DNA of 64,000 nt, taken from Bacteroidota bacterium. Its GTDB lineage: Bacteria; Bacteroidota; Bacteroidia; Chitinophagales; Chitinophagaceae. Below the pieces are notes generated by a model that was not told the origin of the DNA, ran no database searches, and worked only from the letters and a program-made list of their open reading frames with translations. Both the position numbers and the translations under genes were made by a program. Positions within the stretch are counted from its first letter, which is position 1; each line of letters starts with the position of its first letter. This document shows, in pieces, positions 52,121 to 61,073 of this stretch. The DNA lies in contig JAFEAJ010000019.1 in assembly GCA_018266455.1 (NCBI GenBank), forward strand, positions 1 through 64,000. Reading direction: 5' to 3'.

Positions 52121-53287
52121 ATGCAAAGAAAATTACGAATGGGAATGGTTGGCGGGGGCAAAGATGCCTTTATCGGCGCCATTCACCGGCATGCTGCCAA
52201 TATGGATGGCCTTATTGAATTGGTTTGCGGTGCGCTTAGCATCAATCCGGAAATTGCCAGGGAATCAGGCAAAATGCTTTTTCTTCCGGAAGACAGGACT
52301 TACCTCACTTTTGAAGAAATGATCTCGAATGAAAGCAAGTTGCCCGCAGACAAGCGCATGGATTTTGTGACTATTGTTACGCCAAACTTTGCACATTTTA
52401 CCCCTGCCATGCTTGCATTGGAAAAAGGGTTCAATGTCATTATCGAAAAGCCGATGACATTTACTTTAGATGAAGCAAAGCAGTTAAAGAAGAAAGTAGA
52501 GCAAACCGGGTTGGTGCTGTGCCTTACCCATACCTATTCAGGTTACCCGATGGTGAAACAGGCCAAACAAATGGTAAAAGATGGCGTATTTGGCAAAATA
52601 AGAAAAGTGTGGGTAGAATACCCGCAGGGCTGGCTCAGTAAATTGACCGAACGCGAAGGCAATGCGCAGGCTGCCTGGAGAACCGATCCAAAGAAATCTG
52701 GAAAAAGCGGCTGCATGGGCGATATCGGCACGCATGCTGCCCACCTTGCAGAATATATTACCGGACTAAAGGTCACGCATCTTTGCGCCGACCTGAATGT
52801 GATGGTCCAGGGAAGGGTATTAGATGACGATGGCAATGTGCTTTTAAAATTCGATAACGGCGCTGCCGGCGTATTAATGGCATCGCAGGTTGCCGCAGGG
52901 GAAGAGAACGCGCTGAAGATACGCGTGTACGGAGAGAAAGGCGGGCTGGAATGGGCCCAGCACGAGCCCAACACATTACTAATAAAATGGCTCGACCAGC
53001 CGGCACAGGTTTTACGCGCAGGGGGCAATTATGGCGACAGGCTGTCCAGCTATGCCACGCAAAATTGCAGGACACCAGGCGGCCACCCCGAAGGTTATCT
53101 TGAAGCGTTCGGAAATATCTACAGGAATTTTGCGCTCTCCCTTTCAGCAAAAATAGAAGGCAGGACACCCTCAAAAGAAGCACTTGATTTTCCTGGGGCA
53201 GATGATGGTATACGGGGAATGGCCTTTATTGATACTGTGGTGGCTTCATCGCAATCAAAAGAAAAATGGACTGAATTCAAAGTATAA
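52121..53287 (+). CDS. Gfo/Idh/MocA-family oxidoreductase
   Basis: A 388-residue cytoplasmic NAD(P)-dependent dehydrogenase. The Rossmann domain starts LRMGMVGGGKDAFIGAIHRH, the catalytic-Lys motif is VIIEKPMTFTLDEA, and the C-terminal alpha/beta domain has GCMGDIGTHAAHLAEYITGL, where the Asp and His of GDIGTHAAHL are the usual catalytic residues. No signal peptide is present. This family oxidises or reduces sugars at C1, C3 or other carbons, and in keto-glycoside pathways often reduces 3-keto sugars. It starts a five-gene plus-strand operon, 10 bases before the TIM-barrel gene. The substrate is unknown. Confidence 0.92.
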   Translation: MQRKLRMGMVGGGKDAFIGAIHRHAANMDGLIELVCGALSINPEIARESGKMLFLPEDRTYLTFEEMISNESKLPADKRMDFVTIVTPNFAHFTPAMLALEKGFNVIIEKPMTFTLDEAKQLKKKVEQTGLVLCLTHTYSGYPMVKQAKQMVKDGVFGKIRKVWVEYPQGWLSKLTEREGNAQAAWRTDPKKSGKSGCMGDIGTHAAHLAEYITGLKVTHLCADLNVMVQGRVLDDDGNVLLKFDNGAAGVLMASQVAAGEENALKIRVYGEKGGLEWAQHEPNTLLIKWLDQPAQVLRAGGNYGDRLSSYATQNCRTPGGHPEGYLEAFGNIYRNFALSLSAKIEGRTPSKEALDFPGADDGIRGMAFIDTVVASSQSKEKWTEFKV

Positions 53288-53297
53288 AAAATTACTC

Positions 53298-54353
53298 ATG
53301 ACTACAATTAAAGGCCCAGCCATTTTCTTAGCCCAGTTTTTAGGCGATGCTGCCCCGTTCAATTCGCTGAAATCAATTTGCGAATGGGCGAAAGGCTTAG
53401 GTTTTATAGGCGTGCAAATCCCTAGTTGGGACAGCCGCTGCATTGACCTGCAAAAAGCAGCAGAAAGCAAAACTTATGCTGATGAAATCAAAGGCATTGT
53501 TAACGCAGCAGGGTTGCAGATCACTGAGCTTTCCACTCATTTGCAAGGCCAGCTTGTCGCCGTTCATCCTGCATACAATGAATTGTTCGATGGGTTCGCC
53601 CCGGAAGCTGTTCGGAACAACCCCAAAGCGAGGACAGCGTGGGCAGTGCAGCAACTGAAATATGCAGCCAAAGCCTCTCAAAATTTAGGGCTGAATGCCC
53701 ATGCCACTTTTAGCGGCGCGCTGCTTTGGCCAGCAGTGTATCCATGGCCGCAAAGGCCGGCCGGGCTTGTAGAAACAGGTTTTAAAGAATTGGCTGGCCG
53801 TTGGCTCCCCATACTCAATTATTTTGATGAGCATGGTGTGGATGTATGCTACGAAATTCATCCCGGCGAAGACTTGCATGATGGAATCAGTTATGAAATG
53901 TTCCTGCAACATACGGGCAACCACACAAGGGCATGCCTTCTTTTCGACCCTTCTCATTTTGTGCTGCAATGCCTCGACTACAATGCATATATTGATTTTT
54001 ATCATGAGAAGATAAAAATGTTCCATGTAAAAGATGCCGAATTCAACCCTACCGGAAAACAGGGTGTATATGGCGGCTATCAAAGTTGGGTTGACCGCGC
54101 AGGGCGGTTTCGTTCTCTTGGCGATGGGCAGGTCGATTTTAAATCCATATTCAGCAAACTGACAGCATACGATTATCAAGGCTGGGCCGTGCTCGAATGG
54201 GAATGCTGTATTAAACACCCGGAAGATGGGGCAAAAGAAGGCGCAGTGTTCATTAAAAATCATATCATCCGCACAACGGAAAAAGCATTTGATGATTTCG
54301 CAGGCACAGGCAGCAATGAAAAATTTAACCGTTCGGTTTTAGGTTTGTCGTAA
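53298..54353 (+). CDS. Cytoplasmic TIM-barrel isomerase/epimerase
   Basis: A 351-residue TIM-barrel protein of the sugar phosphate isomerase/epimerase superfamily. The start MTTIKGPAIFLAQFLGD, 10 bases after the Gfo stop, is chosen; the open frame upstream overlaps Gfo coding sequence. Metal ligand positions are visible as Glu in VCYEIHPGEDLHDG, Asp-x-x-His in LLFDPSHFVLQ, His in IKMFHVKDAEF and Glu in WAVLEWECC. A C-terminal helical tail (EKAFDDFAGTGSNEKFNRSV) is additional. No signal peptide. The Gfo-TIM pairing is common in inositol and keto-sugar pathways. Function may be isomerase, epimerase or dehydratase. Confidence 0.9.
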   Translation: MTTIKGPAIFLAQFLGDAAPFNSLKSICEWAKGLGFIGVQIPSWDSRCIDLQKAAESKTYADEIKGIVNAAGLQITELSTHLQGQLVAVHPAYNELFDGFAPEAVRNNPKARTAWAVQQLKYAAKASQNLGLNAHATFSGALLWPAVYPWPQRPAGLVETGFKELAGRWLPILNYFDEHGVDVCYEIHPGEDLHDGISYEMFLQHTGNHTRACLLFDPSHFVLQCLDYNAYIDFYHEKIKMFHVKDAEFNPTGKQGVYGGYQSWVDRAGRFRSLGDGQVDFKSIFSKLTAYDYQGWAVLEWECCIKHPEDGAKEGAVFIKNHIIRTTEKAFDDFAGTGSNEKFNRSVLGLS

Positions 54354-54393
54354 CTTTGAAATTCATTTTATCATCTCTCACAACAATTTTAGT

Positions 54394-54819
54394 ATGAAAA
54401 AAACATTCGTTATTCTCTCCTGCATTGCTCTAGCAACAGCTTGCGGAAGCGGCAGTGACACAAAAGCTCCGGAAAATAAAGACAATACTGCAGCAACAGC
54501 AACCACCCCGCCTTCGGCATCAACAGCAAGTACCAGCCCTGAAGCAGAAAAAGCTTTGGAACTGATAGGAGCTAATGATTGCACGACCTGCCATAAATTA
54601 GAAAAAGGAGATGCCGCAGGCGCTGCCATCGGGCCGGCCTATAGTGATGTTGCAAAAAAATATGCCCCCGCTGCTGATACCACTATTGACAGGATTGTTA
54701 AACATGTCATCGCCGGCGGATCTGGCATTTGGGGAACAGTGCCCATGACCCCTCACCCTTCTTTGAAAGAAGCTGACGCAAAAACCATTGTGAAATACAT
54801 CATGACATTAAAAGAATAA
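54394..54819 (+). CDS. Lipoprotein class I cytochrome c
   Basis: A 141-residue exported electron carrier. The signal peptide ends in a lipobox (ALATAC) that lipidates C17, so the protein is anchored to a membrane. A Thr/Ser/Pro-rich linker (residues 20-50) is followed by a cytochrome domain with the CTTCH haem-binding site at 63-67 and the axial Met at 118 (GTVPMTPH). The domain size is typical of small class I cytochromes c. It lies in the operon with Gfo, TIM-barrel and DUF1080 genes and opposite the GMC array. It is therefore the likely electron acceptor for the GMC dehydrogenases. Two TAnnTTTG-like boxes (54340 and 54351) lie upstream. Confidence 0.93.
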   Translation: MKKTFVILSCIALATACGSGSDTKAPENKDNTAATATTPPSASTASTSPEAEKALELIGANDCTTCHKLEKGDAAGAAIGPAYSDVAKKYAPAADTTIDRIVKHVIAGGSGIWGTVPMTPHPSLKEADAKTIVKYIMTLKE

Positions 54820-54825
54820 CCCCAC

Positions 54826-55542
54826 ATGAAATATTTTTTGATTGCAGGATCGGTGGTCGTGTTGATGGCTTCCGCTCCCCCCGCTAATTTTATTCGGCAT
54901 CATAACCCCTTACCTGCAAAAGTTCAAAAACAAGATGGCTGGATTTCTTTATTTGATGGCAAAACCACCAAAGGGTGGCACACTTACGGCAAGAAAGAAG
55001 TAGGCAGCGCCTGGAAAGCAGATGATGGCACGCTTCACCTTACCCCTTCCTCAACTGGAGGCGGTGATATTGTGACTGATAAAGAATATACTGACTTCGA
55101 CCTTAAGCTGGAGTGGAAGATTTCAAAAAATGGCAATAGCGGCATCATGTTCCTGGTAAAAGAAGACCCAAAATATAAACAACCTTTTTATACCGGGCCC
55201 GAAATGCAGGTGCTGGATAATGAAGGGCACCCTGACGGAAAAATTATCAAACACCGCGCAGGAGATTTATATGACCTGATCTCCTGTTCAAAAGAAACAG
55301 TGAAGCCCGTTGGGGATTGGAACGAAGCTGAAATTATTGTAAAGAATGGAGACCTTAAACTGTTCCTGAATGGTTATAATGTGGTGCACACAACCTTATG
55401 GAATGAAGACTGGAAAAAACTGGTTGCAGGAAGCAAATTCAAACAATGGCCCGAATTTGCGACATTCAAAACAGGAAGGATTGACTTACAGGACCATGGC
55501 AATGAAGTCTGGTTCAGGAACATTAAAATTAAACCGCTATAA
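54826..55542 (+). CDS. DUF1080 (3-keto-disaccharide hydrolase-like) exported protein
   Basis: A 238-residue protein with a signal peptide (YFLIAGSVVVLMASAPPA) and one DUF1080 domain of the LamG/concanavalin fold. Typical segments are GWISLFDGKTTKGWHTYG, the LEWKISKNGNSGIMF core, GPEMQVLDNEGHPDG, the RAGDLYDLISC stretch, WNEAEIIVKNGDLKLFLNGY and the final GRIDLQDHGNEVWFRNIKI. Members of this family in Bacteroides and related bacteria act on 3-keto glycosides, some as 1,2-lyases or hydrolases. It starts six bases after the cytochrome c stop. The predicted partner reactions are oxidation by GMC enzymes and further processing by TIM-barrel proteins. Confidence 0.9.
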   Translation: MKYFLIAGSVVVLMASAPPANFIRHHNPLPAKVQKQDGWISLFDGKTTKGWHTYGKKEVGSAWKADDGTLHLTPSSTGGGDIVTDKEYTDFDLKLEWKISKNGNSGIMFLVKEDPKYKQPFYTGPEMQVLDNEGHPDGKIIKHRAGDLYDLISCSKETVKPVGDWNEAEIIVKNGDLKLFLNGYNVVHTTLWNEDWKKLVAGSKFKQWPEFATFKTGRIDLQDHGNEVWFRNIKIKPL

Positions 55543-55551
55543 TTGCTCATT

Positions 55552-55581
55552 AAAGTGCCATGTTCATCAGCATGGCATTTT
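55552..55581 (+). terminator. Hairpin after the DUF1080 gene
   Basis: GTGCCATG pairs with CATGGCAT (one G-U pair) around an eight-base loop, preceded by AAA and followed by TTT. It lies 10 bases after the DUF1080 stop and before ThuA. It may partly end transcription there, so ThuA might be expressed at a lower level. Confidence 0.55.
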
Positions 55582-55602
55582 AATGTTAAACTAATTTTGC
55601 CA

Positions 55603-56343
55603 ATGAAAATACTGACTACATTAAAGCCCGCGCTTCCTGTTATTGGTGTTGTGTTTTATTTTGTTTTGATATCCTCAACAAAACACGACAAGCCCCGAGT
55701 GCTGATATTTGAGAAAACGAATGGATATCATCATGAAAGCATTGCTGCCGGCACAAAAGCTATTGAAAAGTTAGGGGCGGAAAACGGTTTTGATGTGGAC
55801 GTGACTACAGACTCCTTGGCCTTTAATACAAGCAACCTGAAGAAGTATGCTGCATTGGTTTTTTTAAGCACTACCGGGAAAGTATTTGGCCCGGATGAAG
55901 AAAAAGCCTTGCAGGAATATATCCGCGATGGTGGTGGATTTGTTGGCATACATGCAGCAACCGATTGTGAATACGATTGGCAGTGGTATGGCGATTTGGT
56001 TGGCGGATATTTTAAATCGCACCCAAGGCAACAAAAAGCAAAATTTATAGTGGTTGATAAAACACACGTTTCTACTGCACACCTTCCGGATACCTGGGAA
56101 AGGTTTGATGAGCTGTATAATTTCAAATACCTCAACCCCGATGTTCATGTTCTTATTAAGATCGATGAAAAATCTTATGCCGGAGGAGAAAACGGGGATA
56201 ATCACCCTATGGCATGGTATCATGAATACGAAGGCGGGCGGGCTTTTTATACTGAACTTGGACATACGGACGAATCTTTTTCAGAACCGCTTTATCTTAA
56301 ACATATTCTTGGCGGTATTGAGTGGGCAGCAAAAATGAAATGA
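55603..56343 (+). CDS. ThuA-domain protein, exported
   Basis: A 246-residue protein with an N-terminal hydrophobic anchor (LKPALPVIGVVFYFVLIS), then a ThuA-like class I glutamine amidotransferase fold: RVLIFEKTNGYHHESIAAG, KYAALVFLSTTGKVFGPDEE, GGFVGIHAATDCEYDWQW and GDNHPMAWYHEYEGGRAFYT-type segment with the conserved His. ThuA proteins are linked to trehalose and 3-keto-sugar use and are common beside Gfo and DUF1080 genes. The start at 55603 is preferred over a frame-open TTG 20 codons upstream inside the hairpin. It is the last gene of this plus-strand group. The substrate is unknown. Confidence 0.9.
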   Translation: MKILTTLKPALPVIGVVFYFVLISSTKHDKPRVLIFEKTNGYHHESIAAGTKAIEKLGAENGFDVDVTTDSLAFNTSNLKKYAALVFLSTTGKVFGPDEEKALQEYIRDGGGFVGIHAATDCEYDWQWYGDLVGGYFKSHPRQQKAKFIVVDKTHVSTAHLPDTWERFDELYNFKYLNPDVHVLIKIDEKSYAGGENGDNHPMAWYHEYEGGRAFYTELGHTDESFSEPLYLKHILGGIEWAAKMK

Positions 56344-56380
56344 CCTTCTTTCCCAAAGTTTTGACAACTTACCGATCCCC

Positions 56381-56908
56381 ATGTCCAGCATCGAAACCCC
56401 ACGGCTGAGGTTACGCGAATGGAAAGAGCCTGACACACAACCTTTCGTTGAAATGAACCGCGATGAAAGGGTGATGGAATTTTTTCCTTCTGCTATGTGT
56501 GAAAAAGAAACGACTGCCATGATGGGGCGAATAATAAAATTTTTTTCTGAGCATCCATTTGGTTTATGGGCCGCCGAATTAAAGCAGACCAATGAATTCA
56601 TCGGCTTTGTTGGATTGTCCATTCCTTCTTTTGAAACCGATTTTACGCCTTGCGTGGAAATTGGCTGGCGATTAGCATATAAGCACTGGGGTTATGGTTA
56701 TGCGCCCGAAGCCGCAACAGCTTGTCTTGATTATGGGTTCAATGTTCTTAAACTTGAAGAAATCGTTTCATTTACTACGGTACTGAACCTTCGTTCGATC
56801 AACGTGATGAAAAAAATCGGGATGAGGTTTATAAAAGAATTTGAACACCCGAATATTGAAGCAGGGAGCAGGTTGAAGACACATGTCCTTTATTCAAAAA
56901 ACCCTTGA
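56381..56908 (+). CDS. GNAT-family N-acetyltransferase (RimJ/RimL-like)
   Basis: A 175-residue acetyltransferase. It begins MSSIETPRLRLREWKEPDTQ, the standard opening of the RimJ/RimL-type subgroup, with FVEMNRDERVMEFF next, and has the acetyl-CoA site near CVEIGWRLAYKHWGYGYAPE, where the pyrophosphate loop reads HWGYGYAPEAA, followed by IVSFTTVLNLRSINVMKKIG. All expected elements are present. Substrates range from ribosomal protein termini to amino acids and antibiotics, and nothing here decides. It lies after ThuA by 37 bases on the same strand and is convergent with the Gfo gene at 56974. Confidence 0.9.
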   Translation: MSSIETPRLRLREWKEPDTQPFVEMNRDERVMEFFPSAMCEKETTAMMGRIIKFFSEHPFGLWAAELKQTNEFIGFVGLSIPSFETDFTPCVEIGWRLAYKHWGYGYAPEAATACLDYGFNVLKLEEIVSFTTVLNLRSINVMKKIGMRFIKEFEHPNIEAGSRLKTHVLYSKNP

Positions 56909-56973
56909 AGCCCTGAAAGAAATTTGCATTGTATTTGGCATCATTCAGGCTTAGCGGTTTTCCATATCCTTGT

Positions 56974-58305
56974 CTAAATCACCGGCAGCTTATATCCGTT
57001 ATGATATTCTTTCATGAAATATTTTTTATTCACGGTTTCATCAGCAAATTTTCCCCTTTCTTTATCCCATTCCAATTTTAACCCGCTCCTGAATGCAATA
57101 TTGCCCATTTGCGCCACCGTTGCCACATGAGCGCCAGCTTCAATCGGGCAATGCAATCCTTCGGCCTTTCGCGAACGTACTGCTTCAATGAAATTTGCCA
57201 AATGCTTGTCAACGCCATTGTCAGAAACCTTTGCAAGCGGTTTGCTCACTTTATATTTGCTTTGCTTTTCTTCGACCACTTCCCATCCGTTGCGGTCGAG
57301 CACTAAAGTAGCATTGTTGCCTATATAAGCAATGCCATGATCGCGGTTGTAAGAACCATTATCAATTCCCATTGCATGGTCCCACACTAAATTGAAGGTG
57401 TCAAATTCATAGAGCGTCGTTAGTGTGTCAGGTGTTTCTTCGTACAAATCAGGATAAGCAAACCTGCCACCCAAAGCGCTGATAGATTTTGGAACATCGG
57501 CCTTCATGCCCAGCAAGCCATAATCGAGCAGATGAACGCCCCAGTCGGTCATCAATCCTCCGGCATAATCCCAAAACCAGCGGAAATTAAAATGAAAGCG
57601 GCTTGCGTTGAAAGTTCTTGTTGGCGCAGGCCCAAGCCATGAGGCGTAATCAACGCCGGGCGGCGGGGCGGAATCGGGCACAACCGGGCCCGGTTTCATC
57701 CATCCCTGGTAGCACCACACTTTTACTGTGCGGATATTACCCAACTGTCCCGTATACACGAAATCTACCGCATCTTTAAAATGCTGCTGGCTACGCTGCC
57801 ATTGGCCGCACTGCGCCATGCGGCTATACTTGTTTTTTGCAGCCATCATAGCCCGGCATTCACCAATGGAATTGCCTACCGGCTTTTCGACATATACATC
57901 TTTACCTGCCATACAGGCCTCAATCATAATAAGCGCATGCCAGTGATCTGGAGTGCCGATGATAACCGCATCAATATCTTTTTGTTCAAGCATCTTACGG
58001 TAATCATTATACGCTTTTATGCTTTGAGCACCGGGCTGCATTTTTTTTAATTCACCCAGTCTTTTCTCAAGCACATTATTGTCCACATCGCACAATGCCA
58101 CAATATTTACCCCGGGAATTTTTAATGCCGCGGTGGTATCGGCCCAACCCATGCCATTGATGCCAATAGCGCCAATATTTATTTTGTCTGTAGCCGGCAC
58201 CTGTTTTCTTGAAAACAAAACCTTGCTTTTACCAAATGGCGAAAATGCCAGGCTGCCGCCTAAAAGTACTGATGACTGCTGCAAAAAATTTCTTCGGTTG
58301 CCCAT
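56974..58305 (-). CDS. Exported Gfo/Idh/MocA-family oxidoreductase
   Basis: A 443-residue protein with a Tat-like signal (MGNRRNFLQQSSVLLGGSLA), then the Rossmann domain (INIGAIGINGMGWADTTAAL), VYVEKPVGNSIGECRAM with the catalytic Lys, and a C-terminal domain including FRWFWDYAGGLMTDWGVHLL with the Asp and His residues. It is of the larger exported Gfo subfamily with bound cofactor, which acts on glycosides. The ATG ending at 58305 is chosen because the frame upstream (MGLTYYSFQQSITS) does not belong to the signal peptide. It is followed upstream by the TIM-barrel gene at 58378, likely in one operon. The periplasmic location fits a glycoside oxidation role. Confidence 0.9.
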   Translation of the reverse strand: MGNRRNFLQQSSVLLGGSLAFSPFGKSKVLFSRKQVPATDKINIGAIGINGMGWADTTAALKIPGVNIVALCDVDNNVLEKRLGELKKMQPGAQSIKAYNDYRKMLEQKDIDAVIIGTPDHWHALIMIEACMAGKDVYVEKPVGNSIGECRAMMAAKNKYSRMAQCGQWQRSQQHFKDAVDFVYTGQLGNIRTVKVWCYQGWMKPGPVVPDSAPPPGVDYASWLGPAPTRTFNASRFHFNFRWFWDYAGGLMTDWGVHLLDYGLLGMKADVPKSISALGGRFAYPDLYEETPDTLTTLYEFDTFNLVWDHAMGIDNGSYNRDHGIAYIGNNATLVLDRNGWEVVEEKQSKYKVSKPLAKVSDNGVDKHLANFIEAVRSRKAEGLHCPIEAGAHVATVAQMGNIAFRSGLKLEWDKERGKFADETVNKKYFMKEYHNGYKLPVI

Positions 58306-58377
58306 TGACGTTATTGATTGTTGAAAGGAATAATATGTCAATCCCATCCCTGCTATTGCATGCGCTTCATTTCCCGC

Positions 58378-59271
58378 CTAACCCAACAAGTTCTTTTTAA
58401 TATATCCAAGGCTTTTTGTTATGCTTTCATACACTGGCAACTTCACCTCGTCCTGTTCCACAAAAAAATACTTCATGCCTGATTCTTTTTTGTGCTTGAA
58501 GATTTCCTTATAATTAATAATGCCCGAACCGACTTCAGTAAAATACTGGCTGCCATTGGTAGTATAAGAAGGATCTTCCTTGCCTGACATATCTTTTACA
58601 TGCCACATTTTAATCCTTCCCGGGTTCTCTTTAATAAGCTGGATGGGATCCAGCCCTGCCCTGGTGACCCAATAAATATCCATTTCAAAACTTACGAGAG
58701 AAGGATCTGTTTCTTTAATGAAAATTTCGAAACCGGTCTTGCCTTCCCCCCAATCTTTGAATTCAAAATTGTGGTTGTGGTATGCCAGTTTTAGCCCTGA
58801 TTTTTTAGCCTCTGCAGCAGCTTTGTTTATTTTTTCAGCCAGCTTTTTGTAGTCATCAAGACTGGTGCGCATGTTATCGAAGAGGAATGGGACCACAATA
58901 AACTCATGCCCCATTATAGCTGCATCGGCAACTGTTTTTTTCAGGTCTTCTTCATCGCCTTTGGTAAGGTAGCTGATCATCATATAATGGCCGCTTGGCG
59001 ATACGAGATGATTTTTCTTTATAATAGCAGCAAACTCTTCGGGCGTTTTTCCGAAAAATTTTCCGTTGCCATATCCAAAAGCTTCAACTGAAGTGTAACC
59101 AATCTCTGCCACTTTCGCGATGGTGCCTTCAAGATCTTTCGAAATTTCGTTGCGTAGCGTATAAAGCTGGAGGCCGATCAGCTCACGGCTTTTGAACCAA
59201 TCTTTCCTGCTGAGCATTAAACCTGTAGTAGCTAAAGAAGTTTGTTTAAGAAAGTTGCGGCGTGTTGACAT
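58378..59271 (-). CDS. Exported TIM-barrel sugar isomerase/epimerase-like protein
   Basis: A 297-residue protein with a Tat-like signal (MSTRRNFLKQTSLATTGLML). The TIM barrel shows YTLRNEISKDLEGTIAKVAE, AEIGYTSVEAFGYGN, then LAYHNHNFEFKDW with His and Glu ligands, SFEMDIYWVTRAG, MWHVKDMSGKED and YFFVEQDEV, all typical of the superfamily. It is of the exported group that in Bacteroides works on keto-glycoside breakdown products. The start codon of the downstream Gfo gene lies 72 bases after its stop, so they may be cotranscribed. The substrate is not known. Confidence 0.88.
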   Translation of the reverse strand: MSTRRNFLKQTSLATTGLMLSRKDWFKSRELIGLQLYTLRNEISKDLEGTIAKVAEIGYTSVEAFGYGNGKFFGKTPEEFAAIIKKNHLVSPSGHYMMISYLTKGDEEDLKKTVADAAIMGHEFIVVPFLFDNMRTSLDDYKKLAEKINKAAAEAKKSGLKLAYHNHNFEFKDWGEGKTGFEIFIKETDPSLVSFEMDIYWVTRAGLDPIQLIKENPGRIKMWHVKDMSGKEDPSYTTNGSQYFTEVGSGIINYKEIFKHKKESGMKYFFVEQDEVKLPVYESITKSLGYIKKNLLG

Positions 59272-59453
59272 AATAATCGTTTTGCGCTGAAGTTACGAAA
59301 TAAGCATTCGCGCTGTTCTTATTAAAAATATTTTTATATCAGCAATTATTGTTGCCCGATTAAATTTTATCATATTGGGCTAAAGCCCTTATGGAATGCG
59401 GCTTTTATTGCCGATGCTGAATACTGTTTTTGTTATGGCCTTAAATGAAAGCA

Positions 59454-59488
59454 AAAGGCCTTGAATACTTTTTGTATCCAAAGCCTTT
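59454..59488 (-). terminator. Rho-independent terminator of pyk
   Basis: AAAGGCCTTGAATAC pairs with GTATCCAAAGCCTTT (two mismatches that form G-U or wobble pairs) around a five-base loop, 24 bases after the pyk stop. On the minus strand a U-rich stretch (TTTTGCTTTC) follows. It separates glycolytic genes from the exported enzyme operon. Confidence 0.8.
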
Positions 59489-59511
59489 ATCAATCCAATA
59501 AAATCCGGAAA

Positions 59512-61002
59512 TCAGTCGAGCTTGGTGATCTTGAGCATATTGGTAGACAGGTGCATTTGCACGGGGATGCTGCCCGTGTTGACAACCACATCACCTGATT
59601 TTATAAATCCTCTTTCTTTTAATATTTCCACCTGGTCGCCAAAAATATCATCCACGCTTTCTTCTTCGCCATAATAAAATGCACGGACACCCCAGCTAAG
59701 GCTTAGCTGATTGATGAGCGACCTTTCTTTTGAAAAAATATACAGTGGCGATTTGGGCCTGTAGCTGGAAAGCATAAAAGCAGTATAACCGCTTTGTGTC
59801 ATCCCTATCAGTGCGTCGGCATTGGCATCATTTGCCAGCTTGCACGCATTATAGCAAATGGCATCACTTAAAAAAGAAGGCGAATGGGGCTGTGGCACAA
59901 GCTTGTCTTCCAGGTTATAAGGATAATCGTTTTTTTCTACTTCCATAATGATTTTGCGCATGGTCTCTACTACCAGCGAAGGGTGCTGGCCAGTGGCCGT
60001 TTCAGCGCTGAGCATTACCGCATCAGCCCCTTCGAGCACGGCATTGGCGACATCAGTAATTTCGCTCCGGTTGGGCTTGGTACGTTCGATCATGCTTTCC
60101 ATCATCTGTGTAGCCACGATCACCGGCTTTGCACGGTGCAGGCATTTGCGCACAATCTGTTTCTGTATCAGCGGCACCTGTTCAACGGGCAGTTCCACAC
60201 CAAGGTCCCCACGGGCAACCATAATGCCGTCCGATTCAAGGATGATATCGCGGATGTTGGTAAGCGCTTCGGGTTTTTCTATTTTAGCAATGATCTTGGT
60301 TTTACTTTTTTTCTCCTGCAGCTTGCTGCGAAGGATCACTAAGTCCTTTACATTCCTGACGAAAGACAATGCGACCCAGTCTAATTTCTGTTCTATAATA
60401 AATTCAAGGTCTACCAGGTCCTTTTCCGTCAATGCGGGCAGGGAAATTTTTGTATCGGGCAGGTTGATCCCTTTTTTTGAAGACAAAGTTCCCCCAAGCG
60501 TTACCTGAACTTTCACGTCATTATTTTTCTCGATACCGACTACCTTCACTTCCAGCTTGCCGTCATCAATCATAATGGTATTGCCAATCCTTACATCTGA
60601 ATGTAAGTTGGGGTAAGAGACATATATCCTTTCTTTGGTACCGACAAGTTTTTCGTTTGTGAAGGTGAGCGTATCGCCAACATTCACTTCCATGCTGCCA
60701 TTTTGGATTTCGCCCACCCGAAGCTTAGGCCCCTGAAGGTCGCCGAGTATGGCAATATTATAAGGCTCAGTGGAGTTGATCTTCCTGATATGATCTATAA
60801 TGCGTGCCTTATCTTCATGAGCGCCATGGGAGAAGTTGAGGCGAAAAACATTAACCCCTGCTTTCACCAGGTCGAGCAGTTTTTCATAAGTATCGCAAGC
60901 AGGGCCTACGGTGGCAACAATTTTTGTGCGATGAAAAGTGTGCTCCAGTCCGGCCTGCTTATCCATTCCCTGGTGCAGGTACTTTGCAAGATGTTGTGAC
61001 AT
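59512..61002 (-). CDS. pyk: Pyruvate kinase
   Basis: Transfers phosphate from phosphoenolpyruvate to ADP, the last step of glycolysis. The 496-residue protein has TKIVATVGPACDTYEKLLDL, FRLNFSHGAHEDK, AILGDLQGPKLRVG with the substrate Lys region, the beta-barrel domain B, KIEKPEALTNIRDIIL with the catalytic Lys-Glu pair, MVARGDLGVELPVEQVP and TAETATGQHPSLVVETM-type residues (SAETATGQ). The regulatory C-terminal domain (LIGMTQSGYTAFMLSSYRPK) is complete. It starts 71 bases downstream of pfkA on the same strand, so the two glycolytic kinases are probably coexpressed. Confidence 0.96.
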   Translation of the reverse strand: MSQHLAKYLHQGMDKQAGLEHTFHRTKIVATVGPACDTYEKLLDLVKAGVNVFRLNFSHGAHEDKARIIDHIRKINSTEPYNIAILGDLQGPKLRVGEIQNGSMEVNVGDTLTFTNEKLVGTKERIYVSYPNLHSDVRIGNTIMIDDGKLEVKVVGIEKNNDVKVQVTLGGTLSSKKGINLPDTKISLPALTEKDLVDLEFIIEQKLDWVALSFVRNVKDLVILRSKLQEKKSKTKIIAKIEKPEALTNIRDIILESDGIMVARGDLGVELPVEQVPLIQKQIVRKCLHRAKPVIVATQMMESMIERTKPNRSEITDVANAVLEGADAVMLSAETATGQHPSLVVETMRKIIMEVEKNDYPYNLEDKLVPQPHSPSFLSDAICYNACKLANDANADALIGMTQSGYTAFMLSSYRPKSPLYIFSKERSLINQLSLSWGVRAFYYGEEESVDDIFGDQVEILKERGFIKSGDVVVNTGSIPVQMHLSTNMLKITKLD

Positions 61003-61073
61003 GAACAGTTTTGTTTGTTTCAGTTAACCTATAAAAAATAAAAGGCAAAATATCTCATTCTGCCTGAAAAAAA

